From: Montifringilla adamsi
Taxonomy: Eukaryota; Chordata; Aves; Passeriformes; Passeridae
Reading direction: 5' to 3'
DNA: 64,000 nt
Assembly: GCA_017590115.1 (NCBI GenBank)
Contig: JAGGNK010008670.1
Span: 7,944,541-8,008,540 of the forward strand
This document shows, piece after piece, positions 1 to 12,000 of this stretch. The notes below the pieces were generated by a model. The model was given only the letters and a program-made list of their open reading frames with translations. It searched no databases and was not told where the DNA came from. A program made the position numbers and the translations under genes. Every line of letters begins with the position of its first letter. Position 1 is the first letter of the stretch.

Positions 1-345
1 CGGCGCGGGCTCGCGGCGCCTCACGCCCCGCGGCCGTTGTGCCCAACGGCCGCTCCCCTCAGGCCGGCGCGGACGGGCGGAGCGGCGGGGCCGGCCTGGG
101 GCATGGCGGCCGGCAAGGTGCGGGACGAGGCCATCGCGGAGCCCCCAGGGCTGGGGGGGAAGGAGCGGTGCGGGCAAGGGGGCGGCGAGGCGGGACCCCG
201 AGCTCTGGCCCGGCGCTCGCTGGCCGGGAGCAGTCGCAGGGCTCCGCCTGGCTCCAGGTTCAGCAGACTGCCGGCCCAAAAGGCAATTTGTAAACCCGGC
301 CGTTTGTGGCGTGCGGCGCTCTCCGGCCTTAGAGGAATTTTAAGA
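1..345 (+). promoter_or_regulatory. B3GNT5: CpG island, likely B3GNT5 promoter and untranslated first exon
   Basis: The first ~345 bases are extremely G+C rich and dense in CpG, unlike the AT-rich, CpG-poor DNA that follows. The island sits upstream of the B3GNT5 coding exon in the same orientation, as expected for a CpG-island promoter. Several GT dinucleotides could serve as a first-exon donor, for example GGCAAG|GTGCGG at 117/118, but none can be chosen from sequence alone. The reading frames open here are GC-driven and show no recognisable protein. The island begins before base 1, so its full extent is unknown. Confidence 0.75.
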
Positions 346-629
346 TTGTCATCTGCCCTCTAACCCCCAGGGCAGTGGGGGTTTCTAAGAAGGAGGTTTC
401 TGTGTCAGTCTCATCTTTCAGTGGCCTCTGCAAGCTTGCTCCAGGCCACTGACTGCCTCTTGACTTGCTGCCAGTCGGCTCTTTTTTTGTCGTTTTGAGG
501 AGTGGGGCAGATGTGTGTATGTGGGTGGTGATGGGCAGTGACTGAGAAATCAGCTCATTTCCATGACCAAACCTAAAACCAAATGTGTTAATAATAATTC
601 ACTTAAACTTTTCTCCTCTCCCTCTTCAG
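346..629 (+). other. B3GNT5: Intron in the B3GNT5 5' UTR
   Basis: This AT-rich stretch has no gene. It ends in a pyrimidine-rich tract followed by an AG at 628-629, a good 3' splice site. I infer it is the 3' part of the intron that joins the CpG-island first exon to the coding exon. The donor is uncertain, so the left border is approximate. Confidence 0.55.
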
Positions 630-650
630 AATTGGCAGGTGTTCATCTTC

Positions 651-880
651 ATGAAGGAAGGAAACACTAGAAGTTCCAACTAGAACTGTAATGTTTGCTT
701 CAAGATGCCCCAAAGGGAAAATACTCATCTGCAAGTCTCATCTTTCAAAACTGCCTGTGTTCTTTCAATCAAAGAAAAACGTTTTTTGAGAAAGATGACT
801 TGTGAAGTCTGTGAACAAAGCTGTCTTCACAAGGATACTGAATGAAAAACATCATGCCTTACAAGGGACACTTATCGTGA
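651..880 (+). promoter_or_regulatory. B3GNT5: Cluster of four upstream ORFs in the B3GNT5 leader
   Basis: The leader between the predicted splice acceptor (629) and the B3GNT5 start (973) holds short ATG-initiated frames at 651-683 (10 codons), 691-789 (32 codons), 795-845 (16 codons) and 842-880 (12 codons); the last overlaps the end of the third. All close before the main start codon, so reinitiation or leaky scanning would be needed to reach B3GNT5. Dampening of translation is inferred, not shown. Confidence 0.6.
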
Positions 881-972
881 AGGGTGACACTGTGCTGCTC
901 TTAAACTAAAATACAGGCACTGTAAAAACACTGCTCCTGAACAAGAGTAAGGATTATAAAAACTGCATCAGA

Positions 973-2109
973 ATGTTTGTTAGTCCCAGAAGAGTCAGAA
1001 AATGTCATTTTTTGCAGATATGTGCCACTTGCTTCATACTGTGTCTCATGATTTTTTGGGTACCATTTGATAATCACATTGTGAGCCATATGAAGTCCTA
1101 TTCCTACAGATACCTCATAAATAGCTACCATTTTGTGAATGATAGCCTGTCTATCAGCAGGGATAACCTGAACAGAGTATCAAGCTACCAATACTTGATC
1201 AACCACAGAGAGAAATGTCAGCAGCAGGATGTCCTTCTCCTATTGTTTGTGAAGTCTTCTCCTGAAAACCGTCATCGAAGGGATGCAATTAGACAAACGT
1301 GGGGTAATGAGAAGTATGTTCATTCCCAACTTAATGCCAATATTAAAACCCTTTTTGCTTTAGGACAACCAACACACCATCTGCAGAAAACACAGCAGCA
1401 AAGAGAACTTGAGCTCGAAGACCAGAAATACCAGGATTTGATTCAGCAAGACTTCTTGGATACTTTTCACAATCTTACTCTTAAATTGCTTTTGCAGTTT
1501 AGCTGGGTGAATGCCTACTGTCCTCATGCCAGGTTCATTATGTCTGCAGATGATGACATATTTATCCATATGCCAAATCTCATTGCTTATCTCCAAAGTC
1601 TCACACAAATGGGTGCTCAAGATCTCTGGATTGGTCGTGTCCATCGTGGATCCCCTCCCATAAGAGACAAGAGTAGCAAATACTATGTTCCATACGAAAT
1701 GTACCAGTGGCCCTCTTACCCTGACTACACAGCAGGAGCTGCTTATGTAATATCAAATGATGTAGCAGCTAAAGTCTATGAGGCTTCATTGACTCTGAAA
1801 ACAAGTCTTTATATAGATGATGTTTTCATGGGTCTCTGTGCCAATAAAATGGGAATTGTACCACAATATCATGTATTTTTTTCTGGGGAAGGAAAGGCTC
1901 CATATCATCCCTGCATTTATAACAAGATGATGACATCTCATGGACATGTAGATGATCTCCGCCAGCTCTGGAAGCAGGCTACAGATCCCAAAGTTAAAAA
2001 GATTACTTCAGGGATTTGGGGTAGAATGTACTGCAGACTAGTCAATATTGTGCTTCTCTGTAAACTGTACTATGTGGACACGTATCCTTGTTCAGCTGCG
2101 TTTTCTTAA
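973..2109 (+). CDS. B3GNT5: Lactosylceramide beta-1,3-N-acetylglucosaminyltransferase (B3GNT5, Lc3 synthase)
   Basis: This intact single-exon CDS has 378 codons, the usual family length. The enzyme transfers GlcNAc from UDP-GlcNAc in beta-1,3 linkage onto lactosylceramide, making Lc3 and starting lacto/neolacto glycolipids in the Golgi. It reads as a type II membrane protein: a short basic N-terminus (RRVRK, residues 6-10), a hydrophobic anchor at about 13-31, then a lumenal GT31 domain. Family motifs are visible: [10 protein letters not shown] (102-111), the metal-binding DDD (193-195), GRVHRG (221-226), [11 protein letters not shown] (251-261) and IDDVFMG (281-287). Possible N-glycosylation sites are N56 (NDS) and N167 (NLT). 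The N-terminus begins MFVS where mammals have a slightly different start; no upstream in-frame ATG improves it. The gene lies antisense inside a large MCF2L2 intron. Confidence 0.97.
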   Translation: MFVSPRRVRKCHFLQICATCFILCLMIFWVPFDNHIVSHMKSYSYRYLINSYHFVNDSLSISRDNLNRVSSYQYLINHREKCQQQDVLLLLFVKSSPENRHRRDAIRQTWGNEKYVHSQLNANIKTLFALGQPTHHLQKTQQQRELELEDQKYQDLIQQDFLDTFHNLTLKLLLQFSWVNAYCPHARFIMSADDDIFIHMPNLIAYLQSLTQMGAQDLWIGRVHRGSPPIRDKSSKYYVPYEMYQWPSYPDYTAGAAYVISNDVAAKVYEASLTLKTSLYIDDVFMGLCANKMGIVPQYHVFFSGEGKAPYHPCIYNKMMTSHGHVDDLRQLWKQATDPKVKKITSGIWGRMYCRLVNIVLLCKLYYVDTYPCSAAFS

Positions 2110-4362
2110 TACTTGAATATCTGCATTGAAGATCCACTGAGCCAAGACAGAGCAACAACATTTTAGGTGTTTATCCAAAATATATGTAAACATGGAATGA
2201 GGTAAAATTTACACGTGAATACTTGGGGTGGGCAGAGGGAGAGGAAGAAGACGGTCCCAGGGTCCCAGATTCTGTTCAGAGACTTATTGGAATAGCTCTC
2301 CTGTTGTACTTCAACTTTTTACATTGTAGCCTCTTTTTTTACACTCTTCAAGGGATGCAAATCTGGATTATAAGTGAACTATAATGGACTTGATTTCTAG
2401 ACTTTGAAATGCTTGTTGAATATATCTGTTTCTTTGAACTTGTCAGTAAGTCTTGATGGTTTTTATAAAAACTATGTGAACTAAGGCATGTGGCAAAAAA
2501 ACCTCTGTTGTATCAGAATGGAGTAGACCTTTCAAAAAGAGAAAAGTGGAACTTCTGACTTGATGACTGAGACTATCACAGTAGTTTAAGGTAGTGTAAA
2601 CTCTCTACAAATATTCACCATTTCTCAGTGCTTCATACAAAGTCAGTCTGGACCTGCACAGCTGACAAACAGTGAGTGCTAGAAGTGAAGACCTGCTACA
2701 ATTGTTTTCTCAAAGCTGCCTAAATCTTTGAAATAGGGAAACAGTGTTTGGATGCCCTCTGACTTGGTTGTTTTAAATAACAAAGGAACTCCCTTTAGAA
2801 CCTGAAGCTACAAAAAAACAAATACCTCTCATGTTAGTGGTTGGGCTAATATTTCTCTGTCTTCTGAAAACTGAATCAGCACATTTAAAAAGTCCAATCT
2901 TTAATAAGCAAGTAAGTTAAGTTAGTTTTCTGCTAATAATGCTTCTTTTTCCAGTATTCTAGAGGTGAAAAGCAAGCAAAAGTCCCTGGGAAAGTTACTT
3001 ACAGCTAGTTTAAGACTTAAAGACTTTAAAAAAAAGCAAAATTTTGTGCTTGTACTAACAGAGAGGGAGGATATTTTCTGTACAAACTTTGCATTGAAGG
3101 GATAGGGAGATGGTGATTCACACAAACTCAGTACACAAAGCATAATAACTAAAATATTTCTCCTGAAGTCAAAATTGTCTTTAAAACTTCAGGGTTGTTG
3201 GTGTCCACAAACCCAACAAGTTGGGTTGGTGTACCTTGAATATATCTCAATGTTAATATCACTTGGAAAGGAACAAAATGCCTGTGCTTTGTAAGCCAAA
3301 ACAGAGCTAAGTGATGTGCAAACTGCAGCCCTTATGAGTTGTCCTGTGGTGCCATAAAGATACTGTAGAGAACCAGAGTTGTAGGCTGCCTGCAGCCCTT
3401 GCACAGCTCAGTCATGGTGCTTCCACAGACTCTCAGGACAGTATCTTAGTTGCTAATTGCCAAACCTGTGGCAGCTGTACAGGACGTGCTAGTTTGAAGC
3501 TGTGAGTAGTAAACTTGGTGTAACTGACTGCTACTGCTCTTGGAGCTGTGCTGCAGGTTTTCTGGCTTGAATGGTTAATGGCATCTGTCAGAGCAGACAG
3601 AATCCAGGAGTGAGCTTGCTGACTGTTCTCTAAGCTGTTCGGATGGAGGGTAGGTAGCTACTGGAACTAAGTCAAACATGTAACTTTCTATAATTGGTTT
3701 TGCAGAAGGAAGATAATAAGATTCCTAAGTGGTCCCAAATGTTGGGCATATCAAGAGCTCACAAAGAAGTCATTTATCAGTGTCAGAATGACTGACTAGT
3801 ATAACAGCTATACTTCAGAAGGAACAAATCCAATTTCTCTCTTGCCTAAACAAATGGATAATAGTACTGGGGATGTAGATCTTTATAACCTGTTGCATAC
3901 AGAGAAAATAAATGCACATATAGAGAAAGTATTGTATATTGAAGGAAAGCTGCTTCATCAGATTTCTGACTTCTTGTGAGCCATTCAAATCAACAAAGCT
4001 GCACAGCAAAACTGCACTGCTAGAAAAGCCACCCTGTTCACTGAAGGGAAAGAGGGTCTTCATATGCAGTATGCAACCAAAATGTGCTAGTAAGACTATA
4101 GTCTTGCAGCATATCTATGTGTTGGGATTTGTTTTCACTCATACATGCAAAAGTAAAGTAATCTTTAAGTAGCTTTAACTAGCTAACATCTAAAACGCTG
4201 CTTACATGTAGTTGCCATTATCTGAAAATCACTTTTGACCATTGAAATACTTTGTTTTACAGTTGGTTTGAGCTTTGTTTGGATTGTTTCTTAATCTTAA
4301 AAGAGCCTTGATGTTTGCAGTATGCATTTTCTTTTGCTGCAGTGAAAAGAAGTTGCTCGTTG

Positions 4363-4368
4363 AATAAA
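4363..4368 (+). terminator. B3GNT5: Proximal poly(A) signal candidate (AATAAA)
   Basis: Canonical AATAAA hexamer in the B3GNT5 3' UTR. It could give a shorter transcript; usage is unknown. A further AATAAA lies at 4526-4531. Confidence 0.35.
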
Positions 4369-4733
4369 AAGGAAAGCATGAAGGCACTCCTTTAAAAAAA
4401 TAGAAGAGACATAGAAAACTTCATATTTTCTGGTTCTAAACACAAATGAAGATTTGTACACTTCCATCAGGAATCTTTTTTAATAGTCTCAGTGCTCCAA
4501 TGCAGGGCTGATAGGTTTTGCTTCAAATAAAACGGTATCAGCCTGAATGGTCACTCCTCATTAAGAGTTTGACATTGTTGCACAGCATATTTAATGCTAT
4601 TTTTTTTATCTGTTTGTTTGGTTTGCATCAGTTTCCCTTTGATATTACTAATTTTTATACAAAGTATTCAATATTTATTCTTAAACTTTGCTCTGTACCA
4701 CAGAAAGACAGTTGTTTTGTAAAATTTGTTTTG

Positions 4734-4739
4734 AATAAA
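4734..4739 (+). terminator. B3GNT5: Distal poly(A) signal candidate for B3GNT5
   Basis: Canonical AATAAA followed by a T-rich stretch. It is the last such signal before the sequence turns into featureless intronic DNA, giving a 3' UTR of about 2.6 kb. Confidence 0.55.
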
Positions 4740-4755
4740 TAGACTTATTTCTTTT

Positions 4756-5922
4756 AAAAAAACCTAAGAATACAGAAAAGATAAATATCTCTTGTTGCCT
4801 TCTTTGTAACTGACAGGATCAGTTCTGATACTTTTAAGTTTTGTTCTGAGTTCCCTTTTACAAGAGGACTTCAAACTGCCCCTCATTCCCCCACCCTGCC
4901 CCTGGTGTGTGCAAAAAGCAAAATTGGTGTTCCTTGTTTACAACTTCTAAAGTTGTATAAAATTGCCAGGTATTAGAAGCTGAACCTGTTGTTAATGTTA
5001 TAATTTGTATGTTCTCTTCAGGCAGCCATTCCCCTGGAGATGTGTATCTGTCTACACAAGATTTGAGATCATACTTCGCACCTTTGGAAAGTAGCTGATG
5101 GTCTGGGGACCAGACATGGTATTTTCATAGGTTATAATTAAATTCAGATAATTATGATTTGTATGTCTCTCCAATTTGTCTGACATAATGTATCACGTTA
5201 GGGTTTTTACAAATGGAGTCATTTGCATCAGGTAACTCCAGTGTATATGACAGGGGCATAACTAAAGCATGAATTATCTAAATGATAGTGAAGAAGAGAA
5301 CAAAGGAAATGAAGTCAGGATTGTGGCATTTGGCTTCTTGCAGGGGGGTTTTGTTATAGGTTTTTTGTTTTCTGGGGTTTTTTATTTAATTGTTCCCTTT
5401 GGCCTAGAAACTGCAGTTCAGCTAAAATTGGGTTTGCTTGATACTTTTTGTTGAAGTGATTTAAGTATCTGGTGCTTTAGAATGCATTGTTAATAATCTT
5501 TTTCTCAAGATTTTGCAGAAAGTTGAGCTTGCAGTTAAAAAACCCAGAAGTCCCTCAGAGGTATATAGTAAAATGTGAATATTCTGAATACTATGAGAGG
5601 ATCTTTTAACAGCAGGTTTTTTTTGTAAATACATGCAAGGCTTATTCTAATGACTTCTTCTCTCAAATTTTGTAATTAATGCTTCTAAGAGAAAAAAACC
5701 TGTAAAAAAGCCCTAAGACAAACAAAAGAGAATTCTTACTTGTTTTCCATCTGATAGACTCGGTATAAATGCATGGCTGTAAGCATTTCAGTGACTTCAT
5801 TATTGCTAATTATTTATTAATCTTGGTGAACTTCAAAGAGGTTGTAGAGAATGTACTACAAATGCAGCAATTTGCATTCTAAGAAGAAAAAAATATATAG
5901 TGGCTCATATGTGCAGCCTTAC
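4756..5922. other. MCF2L2 intron sequence between B3GNT5 and the MCF2L2 linker exon
   Basis: AT-rich, no supported gene or repeat. On the - strand it is the 5' end of the intron that begins with GTAAGG after the exon at 5923-6011 and continues left past base 1, so it carries B3GNT5 inside it. I looked for DH-domain exons on the - strand from 1 to 5900 and found none. Confidence 0.6.
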
Positions 5923-6011
5923 CTCCTCCTTGTTGACAAGTTCTCATCACTTTCACTGGTCACCAGGACTCTGCTGGATCCTCCTTGACTGGCTTCATGC
6001 ATCACTTCAAT
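5923..6011 (-). CDS. MCF2L2: MCF2L2 linker exon before the DH domain
   Basis: Bounded by an acceptor (cattcag|ATT) and a strong donor (AG|GTAAG). Only one frame is open: the other two meet TGA within the first three codons. It encodes 29 residues plus two bases, starting IEVMHEASQGG and ending SDENLSTRR, a serine- and acid-rich spacer. It begins at phase 0, matching the end of the preceding exon (7417), and in the mammalian proteins the DH domain follows this position. Assigned by phase, splice sites and layout, since linker sequence diverges fast. Confidence 0.8.
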
Positions 6012-9000
6012 CTGAATGAGAAGGACGTGTTAAAAATGAAAATACTTAATTGCTCATGCTTTTATTTAGAGAATTCTAACTCTTTGAAAGAATAAAAAAC
6101 AGATCCTACCTAACCTAGAAAGTCATTCGACAAGTTCAAATAATTGAATTCTAGATGTGCAGAAATATCTCGTATTTATATTCTCCATCCTTGCTCAGTG
6201 TTGGCATGGAGGCATTCCTTACTCCAGGCAAAGCCATTATATTATTGCACCACAGAAGGGGAATTATCTCCTTGTGTAGATAATTATAGGAATAATAATC
6301 TCTTCCTTAGACTCTGGAATACTATTTTTTTCATTTCCTGTCTGAAGCCAACCCAAAGACTTCACATTTCCAGAGTTCTTTGTAGAATGCCCTGTGGAGA
6401 AATCTGGGAATCGTCCGTGTGCCTCTGAGAAGTGTCTGTGTCCCAGCAGCAGTGCTGGGTGAGGCAGTGCTGAGCACAGGTACCTGTGCAGAGCCCGTGC
6501 CCAGGCTGAAAGAGCTTTTGTACAGCTCCAGTGTTTGTTTTGATAAACACTCACACACTCCCTTGTCCAGTCTTGCAGAGTTGGATCATTTCAAGTGCTC
6601 TCCAGGCAAGTTTTAAGCAGACTTTTCTTCCTTTTGCCTGCAGCTTTAAGAGCAGCAAGCACTACTTGCACTTACTGAAAAGCCAATCTCTTCAAATTCA
6701 GTTAAACAACCCATCTGCTGAGTTTGCTGTTAATCCGAGCCAATATCTAAATCACAGCAGAATCCAACTTCCTGAGCACTTTCATTTTTAAGGGCTGATT
6801 CTTACATTCTATATTGCTAAATTATTTAGCTGGTCGATGATAATGATGGAATCCAGTAATGAACTGTCCTCATCTGAACTATTATCAGAACAATGGGAGG
6901 ATAGGGAGGGGGCATAATTTGCAGTGTAGTCTTGGGAAGTGGATTTAAAAATTAATGAATGGATGTTTTATAAAGCCTATACCACACTGCTGCATACACC
7001 TAACTACGTGGGAGAAATGCAACTGATTACCTGCATTACTGATGAGAGTAAAACTAATTCTAATGTCACTTTCTGTGAGTTTAGGCAAAGGGAAGACTAC
7101 CTGTATGTTCCTGCTGATAACTTGGTTTTATTCTGTGCTTATTGCTGAAGCTGTGGGCTGTGCTAGCCATTTCAGAAAATGAACTGCATTTAAATTTTGC
7201 TTTCAGCTTTAGGGGAATAAAGATAAAATGTACGAACAAGTCAGGGGTGTGGATAACAGACAAGTTAGGTTAAAGTCGCTTGTCCTTACCAGAGAGTTAA
7301 GTTAGCAATGCTCCAATTTGTTTTTTAAATTCCAAGTATAGGTGTGTAAATCTATATTTATGAGGTTTTGAGTTCTCTCACAATATGGGATGTCTCCAAA
7401 TTACAGGTAATCCTACCTTAATTCCACCTTTTGTCTTCTTAATGCTTTTCTTTTTTGATAACTCTACTTCAGAAACGGTCTTCGGAGGGCAGGAAATTTC
7501 TGTAGACCTCCTGTTGGTAGCTGAAAGAGTAAAAAAGAAAGTAGCATTAGAAAATGTGCTAAATTCTACTTCCTAATAAAGGCAATGAGCAAAGTGGTAA
7601 ATGAGGCCTGGCTTAGAGAACTGAGCTGTGCTGGAGCAGTGATGGACTGGGTGGAACAAGAGATGGGTTTCCTTGTTCAGTGCTGCACTGTCACAAATTG
7701 GCATCTTCAGCTCCATGCTGTAAGGATTACTTTGGTTTGGCTGCCCCTGGGAAAAGCATCTTTAGGACAGCACAGGTAAATGTTAGCCAGCTGTACCAAC
7801 TTGGGTAATTGTCACTTGCATGGTGTTTCTTGTGTGGGTTCCCAGGAAATTTTGTTTCTGGTAATGGTTTGCTGATTGGTGTTGGATTAAAGGATTGTTC
7901 CCTTTAAGGTTTCATTACACGAACAACTCTCAAAAGAGTAATCACAGGAGTTCAGCAAGGCACAATGGCAGGTGTGGAAGGACAGAATCTGAGGATATCA
8001 TTTCAGAATATGCCATGTTGTGTCAGGTTTGGTGGCCCTTTCAGGCTCTGAAGTGCCCAGCTGACACTGAGGTGTCTGAGGCTACTGGACAGTCATCCTT
8101 AACAACAAAACCACTTATGCTGAGCCTGCTGTCCAAAGCAAAGGTTAGACTGAACTATGAGAACAGGAATCATACATTTTGCTGAGTAGCAAATAATATC
8201 TATTACAGCTTTATCTTTGTTTCATGATTGGTAATGAGTTCACAGCACATGCAAGTACGAGGCCAACAGCACTATTTCTTTTCTTCACTGCTGACTTGAT
8301 GTGGGCAGCCATTCATGCCATGGGTGAAAACATGTATGAAAGCCAGATGAAATGCTGAAAGAATCTGGCTCAGGCAACAAAGAACAAAATTGAGGTTAAG
8401 TCCTTTTTTATTCTGGGAAAGCTTTATAATTGAAGAAGCACTTTTTCTAAGAATAAAAACTAGTGTTTTCAAATGCATCTGGCAACATTTTCTTTAAGAG
8501 GGTTTCACCAAGTTTAATGTTTTGAAGTGTTGAGAGTCTTGTTAGTCATTAAGTTTTTTCTCTTCGGGAGAAGCTGAGGGATATAGTAAAAAAGATGAAG
8601 GCATCTTTGAATGAGGAGGACCTAGTATCAAAGGTTTGATGTAGGAGAGGTCTGAATACTTTTTTTAAAAGAAGTACCTTAACAAAGTTTCAAATGCCCT
8701 TGTCATTATATTCTTTTAAAGTAGTCTTTAAAAAGGAAAAAGGAAGAACATAGAAGCACCCCAAATTATATTCAGTTAAAAAGACAACATATGAGTTGCA
8801 CAGATGATAATGATGGAAGATGACATTTCTTCTGTGTCTTTTCAACAGCCTTATCACACAGCTGGGAAGAGAATTAATTAAAACAGCCTGTCTCCAACTC
8901 TTCCCTAAATCTTCTTGGATTTATCCGATGCTGAATGACATAAGGACTTGGCACTGCCCATTTCATGCCTGTTACCTCCTCACAATGACTCCATACTAGA

Positions 9001-12000
9001 AAGTTTCCTCAATGGAACAGTGAAATCTGGCAGTCAACAGCAGCTATAATCAACTGGTAGAGAATTCTTGTGGTTCCCAGGACGGAGCTGAAATGCAAAT
9101 GTCGCTTTTTGGCTCTCCCATCACTCTTTCAGAATATACAGCAGGGGATTTGTTTTGATTTTGAACACTACTTTCAACAAATACCTTTTTCCCCAAGCAA
9201 GCTTTCCCTGAAGTAGTATTTGTTCTCTGAAAGGTATTTTTGTTTCACCCAAAAAGTGGTGTACTGACAATTTGGAACCAAGAGCACAAAAAGATGTAAG
9301 ATGCAGCACATGGAAGTTATTTATCCTGATTGTAATGGCTTCTAATCTGTCATGGCTTCTAAATTGTCATGCCTTTCTAATCTTCAGGGAGAGTGACTGC
9401 TACTCTTGGCAAAACCTGAATATTTTCAAAGGGGTCCTTTTATGTGTTTTCCCATGAATCTCTGAGTAAAGTGTCTATAAGCATCAGCAAATTCACCCTT
9501 TTCTGCATTGATACAGCCTGGAGATTCTGTTTAGCCATAAAGTCTCCCCTACCCCAATCATGACAAAACAGGCTGTGATCAGACCTATTACACTAAAAAC
9601 TATTACCTCCTGGAGCTTCTCCCAGCTATATCCTATTCATACCTTGAAAAATCAGCATAAAGAGAATATATCTAAGACTTGGCCACCAAGATATTGTTTC
9701 AAAACTTACCCACACCTGAATACCCTAGATATGCTGCCAATGTCTAGTTGCCCTCTCTAAATCTGAGTTCAGTCCCTTGGATTGCTCTATTCGCAATCTC
9801 ATTCACAATTTTTATGGATATGTTGTGGAAATCAAGGGAAGCAACAGAAATAACTTCAAAAAAATCAGGACTTTCGCTTAGAATAGCATAGTCAGCAATA
9901 CCAAGTTGTTTGGCTTATTCATTATTCAGAAAATTTTGTAGCTTGAAGGAATGGTTGATACTGGTATGAAAACCCTTGCTGAAAGCAATCAGCAGAAAAA
10001 GTGGAAATCAGTTACAACTTTGATGTCTGGATCACAACTTGCAAGCTCAGACAGCTCCAGGTGATCCAGGAAAGAGCACAGTGCAGTTTAAATGAAAGAT
10101 GACACATTCACAAGAAACCAAACTGCAGGTGCTCCTTGATCCAGCAGCAAATTTCTCAGGTCAGTTCACAATCTGAATCTTGGCTTCTTCAGTGTGACAT
10201 ATTTCAAAAAAGGAAACAGGTATAAGATAAGAAAGTAGTTAAATTCAGCTGAGTCTGTTTCAGAGATGAATTTGATTCATATTGACACAGCGAACTTCCC
10301 TTTCCAATTAGACCCAGAAATGAACTGAAAACAGGAGACAAGCTGCTTTGGTTATGCTCTGGAGAATTTTTCAGTTATTGACTGGCCCCTAGTCAGAGAC
10401 TGCTACTTGTCACTGCATTTAAATAGTTGCTGAAGCAGTACAGAAAGAAACAGCCCAAATACCTGCCAATTGTTATTGCACTAATTGCTGTGGAACTGGA
10501 AATATAAGGGAAACTCCCTCATAGAATTCAGTACAGTTGGCTGTTTCAAGGTCGGTACAGTATTGTCTTGCTGAAGAAGCTGAAAATTGCAATGTTGAAC
10601 TGCCTACTGAAAGAATAAAGGCACAGGAACAAAGGAGAACTAGTAATGATCTAATATCTGCATGGTTTCAGGGTTGTTTTCATCCTATTGTTTCACCCCC
10701 TGGATGACACATAATGATGATTTCATTTTGAATTCATTAATATTTTAAATTGCTTGATGCTGTTTTTAAAGCAAATATTGTCAAAGGGAATTGTAAAGCA
10801 GAGTTTGGATGTCACTTGCATTCACCTGGAGCACCACTACACTTTTCCAGTGGGGCTTTAGTACTGTTTACTGTTTTTTATGAACAAGTTGTATGACAAG
10901 TATAGAATCACTGTTGTATTACTTAGCCTACAGCAAACGGTAAAGTGGGCTGTACTGTCCCTAAAGCTGCTAGAAAATGACAGAGACTCATGAGCTCTGT
11001 TTTGCTTTGCAGTCTCTCCACCCCTCTAAAACTGAAATAAATTCAGTGAGGAAAACGTGCTGTGCAGCTTGTGAGAAAAAGCTGTGGTTTCACCCATTCT
11101 CCCCCCTGCTCCTTTGTGGCAGGACACAGACACCATGTCTAAGGTGCTGATCTCTTGCAGGAGGGCTACATCCCCCACTGAGGGACAGACCGAGGGACAG
11201 ACAGAACTGTGGGCAGTTCCCAGGTGCTCAGAGACAGCTGGATTTGTTCACCTGGGTAAGTGGCCCTAAGTTAGCTCCTGCTAGAATAAGTGCAACTCAT
11301 TAGCTAGTAAGAGACACAGGCCACAGCCAAGGGTTACAATACATACTGGGCACCTGTAAGATATTCCAAGCCCCCCTCAAGTAAACACCACACTTTACGT
11401 TCAGGTTTGGAGGGAATTCCCCCAGCATGTTCTCCATCTGTTTTCTGTATGGGTTTGTGCATTGAATTGAATTGAAGCAGAATTGAATTCTTTTGGCAAG
11501 AACAAGCATGGAAATAACTAGTGTGCTAAACTTTCTTGGGGCTTGCTGCTCATGCTGTCCAATAGGAACATGAGTTTGAAGATAATTAGTGGCTTAATTG
11601 CTGTTTTAAATGCTGGTGATGGCAAAACAATGTTTAGGCAGCTAAAGAAACACCAGAGCAGCTATGGTTTGTCACTTAATTGCTTAGGGCAGAAAGACTG
11701 CCATTTTTAGGCAATAGAATTTAGACTTTTCTCTGGCAAAATTTCTGTCAAGCCTCCTGAAAACCTGCTGATATAAGAAGCACAGAGCAAGGTTCCTGGA
11801 TGTGGAATATTCTTCTACAAGGAGATACTACTTGGTTTCCTCAGACTGGCCCAAGTGTAATAGCAATCCCACAGCCACAAAACTGAAAGTATCTTTTCCT
11901 TTTTTCAACTTCATTTATAGAAATGTACTGAACCAGACAAACTAGTGGTTTCTCAAACCATTCATGAGTCACACACACCATCTCTTCTGAGTCAGCTAAT

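Larger units (their letters stand above)
2110..4755 (+). other. B3GNT5: B3GNT5 3' UTR
   Basis: About 2.6 kb of AT-rich sequence follows the stop codon, with no convincing ORF on either strand. It holds three AATAAA hexamers, at 4363, 4526 and 4734. The last is followed within ~30 bases by a T-rich segment and is the most likely distal poly(A) site. The end given is inferred from that signal. Confidence 0.6.

Noticed and set aside
37..363. 108- and 84-codon + strand frames in the left CpG island
   Set aside because: Overlapping frames in GC-rich promoter DNA with no recognisable protein; explained by composition.
1360..1644. - strand open frames within the B3GNT5 CDS (also 901-1131)
   Set aside because: Shadow frames of a strongly supported coding exon on the other strand.
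1..5900. Search for MCF2L2 DH-domain exons on the - strand left of 5923
   Set aside because: No frame resembling the conserved start of the DH domain with suitable splice sites was found. The DH-PH exons are presumed to lie left of base 1.
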